A stretch of DNA of 64,000 nucleotides, from contig LS997563.1 in NCBI GenBank assembly GCA_000469685.2, forward strand, positions 2,748,781 to 2,812,780, given 5' to 3'. This document shows, piece after piece, positions 58,133 through 64,000 of this stretch. This DNA comes from Haemonchus contortus. Its lineage: Eukaryota > Nematoda > Chromadorea > Rhabditida > Trichostrongylidae. Positions within the stretch are counted from its first letter, which is position 1; every line of letters starts with the position of its first letter. The notes under the pieces were generated by a model. The model ran no database searches, was not told where the DNA came from, and was given only the letters and a program-made list of their open reading frames with translations. The position numbers were made by a program, and so were the translations under genes.

Positions 58133-58579
58133 TCAAGGCTCCGCGATAACGGGTGGTATAGTTGTGTTGACATATGGTAAAGTGGGAACGACGGCATAAA
58201 GCAACAGCAGTTGGCTTTGTAACTTGTGAATTAAAGGAGTAAGTAGGAAGAAGTAAGTAGAAAGGGAAAGGTAAGGCTTACATGCTTTCGATGGAATTGT
58301 CGAATGTATCCAAGGGAACTAAATGAATGGTGGCAGATTGTCTGGAAAGGTTGACGTAGGGGGTTATAAATGATGATTCACTAGGTTGAGTTTATACAAC
58401 TTTGGACATATAGGTTTTCTATACCTGATATTGTTGTCGATTTCACGTATAAGGGTACGGTAGCAAGCTTTTTCACCAAACATCTGCTCTCTATTTACGC
58501 TTTTCAAGTTTCTTGCCATAGCATCAGATCGTATCACAGTATGCGGTGGGGCTATTGATATCCTTGTAGTTTCAATCAA
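58133..58579 (-). CDS. Putative 3' exons of an unrecognised gene
   Basis: Three exon-like pieces agree in phase: about 58560-58425 (contains IAPPHTVIRSDAMARNLKSV and CYRTLIREIDNN), 58318-58282 (LGYIRQFHRKH) and 58222-58133 (ending TIPPVIAEP and TGA). Donors are GTATAG and GTAAGC; acceptors are CATTTAG and CACAAG. Skipping the middle piece also keeps an open frame, so the splice pattern is ambiguous. No family was recognised. The 5' part would have to lie beyond the Tc3-like element. Confidence 0.35.
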
Positions 58580-58684
58580 ATGGGCTTATCTTTGGCCATA
58601 AATAACTAGGCTGTAAAAGCTTTTAAGGTAAAGTCTAGCCAAGTCTAAACCTAATGTCATAGTCACCTTTCCTTTCTAATGAAC

Positions 58685-58875
58685 GTGAAATTATCTGACG
58701 AACGACAACAGCAATGATGTACATGTGGTTCGGTGTAGACGTTATAATTCCAGTTCAATTTATAATTTCAATTCATTTCAATTATGTAATTGCATAATTC
58801 GTTTCTAATTTGTCAATTGCACGTATTAGTATTGCAATGTATTCTCACTTCGATTGGGAGTAATATGTTTTTGGC
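58685..58875 (+). repeat. Diverged direct repeat flanking the Tc3-like element, left copy
   Basis: Blocks AAATTATCTGACGAACG.CAAC, TGCATAATTCGTTTCTAA.TTGTC and TATTGCAATGTATTCT recur in the same order and orientation at 60985-61163. Confidence 0.7.
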
Positions 58876-58927
58876 CTCAACCGCGAAGCTCAGAGGGATA
58901 GGAAAAAGGGGAAATTATAACATAATA

Positions 58928-60499
58928 CAGTGCGTTTCATAATTATAAGGTCACCCTCAATTTTTGCACTTTCATAAAAAGTAATCATTAAGGATTTTTT
59001 CTAGCATCATAAACAGATTCCCCAGCACGAATAACCTAGGTATCCGTTGCTTAGCCGCTGCTGCATTCTTCTGAACTTTTTTAGAACAGTTTATCGGTTT
59101 TTGCACCGTTTCATAATTATAAGGTCACCCTGAGAAAGTGAACAATTCTTAACGAAAGAGAGGAAATTTCGGGTTTGAAGATACTTGTAAAGGTAAGCAT
59201 GTGTAGCAAAGGCATTTCTAAATCTGACTGTCAACATGGCTCGTGGTCATCTGCTTTCCTCTGATGAGAAGGCTCATCATGAAGGTGGGCTCCGTACTCG
59301 AGCCATTTCCAGGCAAATAGAGAGATCCCCTTGGTCCATTCGGAGATTTCTAGAGAGTCCTCATGTCGCTAGATATAACACCGACTGTGGACACCCATGA
59401 AAGATTACTACCCGTGACGAGTGGAAAATTCTGAGGACTGTTTCCAACAGTACGTCCTCCTTGAACCAGATCCGATCGGAATTAAACCTCTCTGTGTCGA
59501 AAACTACACTCTGGAGAGCAGTGAGAAGATGCAAGAACATCACCAGGCAAGCAGTGGAGAAGGTGCCACGAATCACCGATCGTCACAAAGAGGCTCGACT
59601 CGGATTTGCAAAGATGAACCCAGGGAGAGATTGGGCAAAGGTAGACTGCATCGAAATCTCACCATAGAGCTGAATAATTCCTACTCAGGTCGTCTTTTCG
59701 GATGAAAAGAAATTCAATCTGACGGAAACAAGCGGTACTAACACGACTTGAGGAAGGAACCAGTCTACTTCAGCCGTCGCAGTTTCGGTGGAGGAAGCCT
59801 ATGGTGCAGGGTGCGTTCTGCAATGATGTCGTGTTGTCGTGAGCTGCAGTATGGTTTTCAAGGATTACCAGAAGGTCTTGGAGCATCATCTAGTACCTTT
59901 TCTATGCCATCGCCGTCACCTCAACTATGTCTTTCAACAAGATAACGCCTACAATCATGTGAGCCGTGCAACGGATGAGTGGCTGCAATGCCAATAAATA
60001 AGCGCCCTACCATGGCCAGCCTGCAGTCCCGACCTCAGTCGGATGGAACATATCTGGGACATAATATTCAGACAGGTTTATGCGAATAACCGTCATTTCC
60101 AGGGCAAAGAAGAGCTGAAGCGAGCACTCATCGAAGCATGGAGAGCAACCGATGAGGAACATCTTCGAAACCTAGTTTTTAGTATGCCACACAGGCTCTT
60201 TGATGTTGCTCCTAAACAAGGAGGAGCTATAGATTATTAAGTGTTGTACATATGCCATTAACACTGATAAATCATTTACTTCCTCAGGGTGACCTTATAA
60301 TTATGAAACGGTGCAAAAGCCGACACTATCTTTAAAAAATTCGTAAAAAATTTGAGGTGAAAGATATTGCGACCAAAATTTGAGTACGGAGGTACATTGT
60401 GACGAGGAATCTACCAATGTTTGCCAAAAAATTCCATTCTGGCTGCTTTCTCCGGAATCGCAAAAATCTGGGGTGACCTTATAATTATGAAACGCACTG
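58928..60499 (+). mobile_element. Tc3-like DNA transposon
   Basis: It is flanked by TA on both sides. The outer inverted termini are perfect over 29 bases (CAGTGCGTTTCATAATTATA...). A second inverted pair carrying the same core TTTCATAATTATAAGGTCAC occurs about 180-190 bases inside each end (about 59097-59131 and 60285-60319, identical over about 35 bases). Between outer and inner copies the two ends differ. Tc3 of C. elegans is known to have two transposase-binding sites per end at similar spacing. Confidence 0.92.
59236..60240 (+). pseudogene. Tc3-like transposase, decayed
   Basis: The ATG at 59236 opens MARGHLLSSDEKAH and an N-terminal DNA-binding domain (RTRAISRQIERSPWSIRRFL) like that of Tc3. 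A TGA interrupts at about 59398, then the second helix-turn-helix resumes (SLNQIRSELNLSVSKTTLWR). The catalytic middle is scattered over frames (VVFSDEKKFN-like at 59690). The C-terminus is readable at 60043-60240 (MEHIWDIIFRQVYANN, PHRLFDVAPKQGG). Multiple stops and shifts rule out activity. Confidence 0.88.
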
Positions 60500-60504
60500 T
60501 ATGG

Positions 60505-60840
60505 AAGTGAATTCAAAAGCGCATTTCACAGTAATTTTGAGATGCCTATTTCGGAAGAATAATGGGAGTACCAGTTCAGAACGGCACAGAATAAAGAAGA
60601 AAATTCGAAAATCAGAGATTGACGTCTGAAAAAGTTGTAGACAAGGGATTGGACGAGAATTAACGACAAATGTTCTAGAGGCATTTAGACGAGCTGTCCG
60701 AATGTGTGTGCCATTGCGTACAGCGGGCCACAGTAAGCTGCCTGAGTGCAACGTGTGCATCCCGGCTAATGGTGCCTTCTCTACAGCTTCTACAATGCCT
60801 AGAAAAGTCGTCCGTTTCTGGGTAAGCTCGACGGTTGAGC
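60505..60840 (+). repeat. MITE-like family copy
   Basis: It opens with ATTTCACAGTAATTTTGAG, contains GGATTGGACGAGAATTAACG, GACGAGCTGTCCGAATGTG and CAACGTGTGCATCCCGGCTA, and closes in GTCGTCCGTTTCTGGG. It abuts the Tc3-like element. Confidence 0.7.
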
Positions 60841-60984
60841 CCGTTTCGGAGTCCCATGTGCACCCTATCTAGACCGTTTTCCGACCCGACAGCGTCTTTT
60901 TTCCTATCGCGTAGAATTAAAAGTTCATTCCAAGCAGCGAAATTGAAATCATATTTATCGTGAACAATGCCTTTAATGAGTGCA

Positions 60985-61163
60985 TGATAAAATTATCTGA
61001 CAAGCGGCAACTGCGATTATGTAAATATATGTGATTCTGTGTAGATATTTCATATTTCCAACTGACAATACTGTATGGCATAATTCGTCTCTAAGTTGTC
61101 TATTGCATGAATTGGGTATTGCAATGTATTCTTCCTCTAATTGTGGATGATGTGGCTTTCATG
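60985..61163 (+). repeat. Diverged direct repeat, right copy
   Basis: Counterpart of 58685-58875. The two copies bracket the Tc3-like element and the adjacent MITE copy. Confidence 0.7.
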
Positions 61164-61639
61164 ATGATGACCGGATACCGTGAAATTTAGCAGGAAAGGG
61201 GAAATCATAGATATAGTGTTGATTGAATTATGCGGATCAATAGACAGAGTTTTCTGGGTACATAAATTGTATTTACCACAGACAAGGAGATGGAGTCTAC
61301 TGGAACAAACACCTACCCTCTACCTCCTGTTCAATAGATTCTGTGCCATAAAAGGATTAGCGCATGCCGAGCTACCACGCCTACGGAGCAAGTGGGTGTC
61401 TTTTAGAAAATATGTAAGAAATGACCATGTTTCGAACGGTAATCAGTCACTAGGTGGGATGCGCTGACATTTTCTTCAGCTTTACCTTGTTCAGCTCTCT
61501 TTCACTATCTAAATCAGCTTCACCCTCCAAGAAAGAGGATACTTCTTTTCCTAAGACAATTGTCATCCAAGCGCCATAAGATCTTCAACAGAAACCTTGG
61601 TTGGCCTATTCCAGTGAACTTTTTGTACCAATTATGAGC

Positions 61640-61925
61640 TAGTAGGAATGGTGTAGTGACAAGTGGCGCACTATCACAGGCAAGTAGTCCAAGGATCGGA
61701 CGCTGGATCGACATTTGCCTAAGCCCATCTAGCCTTCCGTCCCTCGGGGGTCGGTTAATTGGTGCCAGAATCGTCTGGGAGGATAAAAGTACTGACTTGC
61801 GCATTGACTGGCCACCACAAGTCATAACATGGGCCATGTAGGCGTTTAATACGCCACTACGATTCAGAATGGAAGTCGATTGCGTGGGAGCATCCCGAAA
61901 CGGGAGAGATAATCGTCAGAAAACA
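61640..61925 (+). mobile_element. SINE copy, near full length
   Basis: Head AATGGTGTAGTGACAAGTGG, a degraded B box, CTCGGGGGTCGGTTAATTGG, GGATAAAAGTACTGACTTGC and the distal GATTCAGAATGGAAGTCG block. Confidence 0.88.
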
Positions 61926-62859
61926 ATTTCCTATATTTATTATTCCGTGTTTACTGCCACCCACCTACATACCTGCTGAAGTAACAGTGAACACATCAAC
62001 ACACCTCTACTGACGTGGTAAAGCAGTTCTATTGACGAGGGAACGGTGTCTGTCATCAGCGTGATCAGCTGCAGGCAGCTATTTATTGGTTGTAGGGGAA
62101 GGTAGAAAAGGAGTGCAGAATTCAGTGGCATCCAACAAGGTCTAACGAAATTGTTCTTTTCTCATGTGAAAAGGCTGGTTTACAGTTTATTATTTGTTGT
62201 TGCTTACTTGTTGTTTACTTACAGGCCCACACTTCGGGAGTCAAAAGCCCCCCCCCCCCCTTGGATGAACATTTCACAAAAATATTTCTTCTGCAGGTGT
62301 TCTGGCCAATGTTGGCCAGTGTTGCTCATTTTCAAAAGGTAAGTCAACCCTCAAAAGACCTTTCCCATTCGAGGATCGCTGAAAGGCTTGAGGAGGCTTC
62401 GGCGGTAAATTGCATCGAAGAAACTGTGGAAGGGAGCAACGAGTTCAGAAAGCCGATGAAGAAGGCGGAGAATAATAGAGGGGACGTTTCGTGGAATCCC
62501 ATGAAGCTATAGAGAAGCTAGAATATATCAGTAAAGAAGCTCAATTTAAATGATTCTTTTTTTAAACAACAAAAAGCCTCTTTTGAGATTCCCCGGAAGG
62601 ATGCATGAGAAAGGGCAAGAAACGAATCACGCACAGAGGAAAGCCTCTGAAACCCCATACCCTTTAGAACGACTGCTTGTTAAACTTCCAGAAAGCCAGA
62701 CAGATGCAGACCATAGAATTTTGAGGAAGTTCACTTCCCCTCCCCCCAAAAGCTTCCCAAACTGTTCCTCAGGGCTATCGATGATATTCAAGACGAATTG
62801 ATGTCTTTCAGTACTCTGAACTGATAAATAATATCAACATTCATATTGTAAGTAATAAT
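61926..62859. other. Intergenic; one exon-like piece and a poly-C tract
   Basis: A poly-C run is at 62249-62261. After TTCTGCAG, 62297-62338 reads VFWPMLASVAHFQK and ends at a GTAAGT donor: good splice signals but no partner exons found. No gene is called. Confidence 0.3.
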
Positions 62860-62952
62860 GGAGGGCCTAGGCAGATATCGATCCTGGATTCGAGCCCGTG
62901 ACCAGATTTGTGTGATAGTGCCCCACTTGTCACTGCACCACTTTTGTCCCAT
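62860..62952 (-). mobile_element. SINE head fragment
   Basis: The B-box complement GGATTCGAGCCCGTGACC and the A-box complement GCCCCACTTGTCACTGCACC are clear; only the tRNA-like head and a little of the body remain. Confidence 0.8.
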
Positions 62953-63659
62953 CAGTAGAAAACTTCAATATTGATACGTTGAATGATAGAAAAGAACTAA
63001 ACTATGTAATAAAACTGACGATCTAGGCTTCAACGTAAGTAGTTTCCCTCATAAAGACTGTTATATGCACGGGAGCATTTAGACTTGCCAGCAAGGGTTT
63101 TAGGATTGAAAGGTTTAACACCAACTTAATGGAAATAATGGAAATTCTCATGAGAAACGTATATAAAAAGGAATCTATAGGATCTAATAAATGTAGTTAG
63201 GTGCATGTATAGAAATAAATTTATTTGCTGCAAGAATTTTATTAAGGTCAATTCCAATAATATTACCAAACTTGTTAAGGAAACTACGAAAATTTTCCAG
63301 TGATATTATCGAAAGTACAACTTATTTTCCATTTTTGTACTTTGTTCAACTACATTGAACAGTGCACTTCACTGAGTCCTTTGTCTGCTAACCCGAAACC
63401 ATTGATCAGCCTCAAGAGAGGGTTGAAACGGTGGTTCGTCTGGTGAAGAGGCGCCTTGACATTATTTCAATTGCTTTTCGTTTTTCTTTCGTTTTTTCAC
63501 TATTCGACAAGTTCCACTGATTTCAGTTACACTACAGTTACACTACTACTAACTACACTTTCTTATCGGGCCATTTAAACGACTCCTCCACTCCCTTGTA
63601 GGTACATATCCATTGCAAGTGGGAGGAATACCCTTTCAAAGGTACAGTTCCTGACTGTT
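62953..63659. other. Intergenic, nothing recognised
   Basis: AT-rich sequence without supported features. Confidence 0.4.
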
Positions 63660-64000
63660 TTGGGTCATCAGTTTCAGACGAGTAACGTGAGTGACAATCC
63701 CGAAGGTGCAGAAGTGGTGAAGAAAGCGCGAAAATTGGCGTTTTTGAGGAAAGGCTCCAAAAAGAGAAAAAAGGAAAATGAAAGAAAAGAGAAAATTAGG
63801 AATTTTACGAGAATGTGACAACAGAAGTTGCACGGCAAGGGTATTTGGACGAGCTGTTCGAACGCGCGCGCCATTGCATACAGCTGGCTGCAAAACGATC
63901 GCCGCCTGCGTGCAAGGTGTGGGTCCCGATGAGAATGGTGCAACCTCCAAAGCTTTGACAATGCCTAACAACTCGTCCGCCTTGGGTGTGTGCGTTTTGA
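63660..64000 (+). repeat. MITE-like family copy, running off the window
   Basis: It contains AATTTTACGAGAATGTGACA, GGACGAGCTGTTCGAACG, GTGCAAGGTGTGGGTCCCG and AACTCGTCCGCCTTGGGTGTG, matching the copies at 9390-9690 and 60505-60840. Confidence 0.7.

Overview
The window is nuclear DNA of a nematode, most likely a clade V strongylid such as a hookworm (the clade is inference). The direct evidence is nematode-style genes: an FMRFamide-like neuropeptide precursor encoding AQTFVRFG peptides (flp-16), introns with TTTCAG-type acceptors, candidate trans-splice acceptors just upstream of start codons, and a 123-residue RPL35. Gene density is low, introns are large and transposon-filled, and old repeats occupy much of the rest.

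Layout. 1-20.5 kb holds no recognisable host gene. It carries tRNA-derived SINE copies, a 127-bp tandem repeat (about 6.3-6.75 kb), a decayed Tc1/mariner-superfamily element (7233-8533), a CR1/Jockey-like LINE with broken ORF2 (about 10.94-15.63 kb), and several perfect foldbacks. 20.55-29.1 kb (+) is a multi-exon DXO/RAI1-family (EOL-1-like) decapping-nuclease gene whose large intron holds a mariner copy and SINEs. 30.24-32.83 kb (+) is a small secreted DOMON-domain protein. 33.7-36.9 kb (-) is a complete 11-exon SKP2-type F-box/LRR gene. 39.86-40.94 kb (+) is rpl-35 in three exons. 42.5-45.25 kb (-) is a six-exon tetraspan protein resembling the nematode Clc-like/claudin-like family. 48.1-48.65 kb (+) has an isolated F-box-like exon pair. 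50.77-55.47 kb (-) is flp-16, three exons split by a 4.3-kb intron. 57.5-58.6 kb (-) contains exon-like pieces of an unrecognised gene. 58.93-60.50 kb is a decayed Tc3-like transposon with duplicated terminal motifs. 61-64 kb is repeats.

The host genes do not form a pathway or an obvious operon. They are an RNA-quality-control nuclease, a secreted DOMON protein, an SCF substrate receptor, a ribosomal protein, a junction-type membrane protein and a neuropeptide, in both orientations, with gaps usually over 1 kb. Exon models were built by hand from reading frame, GT/AG sites and phase continuity. They are internally consistent except where stated. No database search was run, and family assignments rest on recognised motifs.
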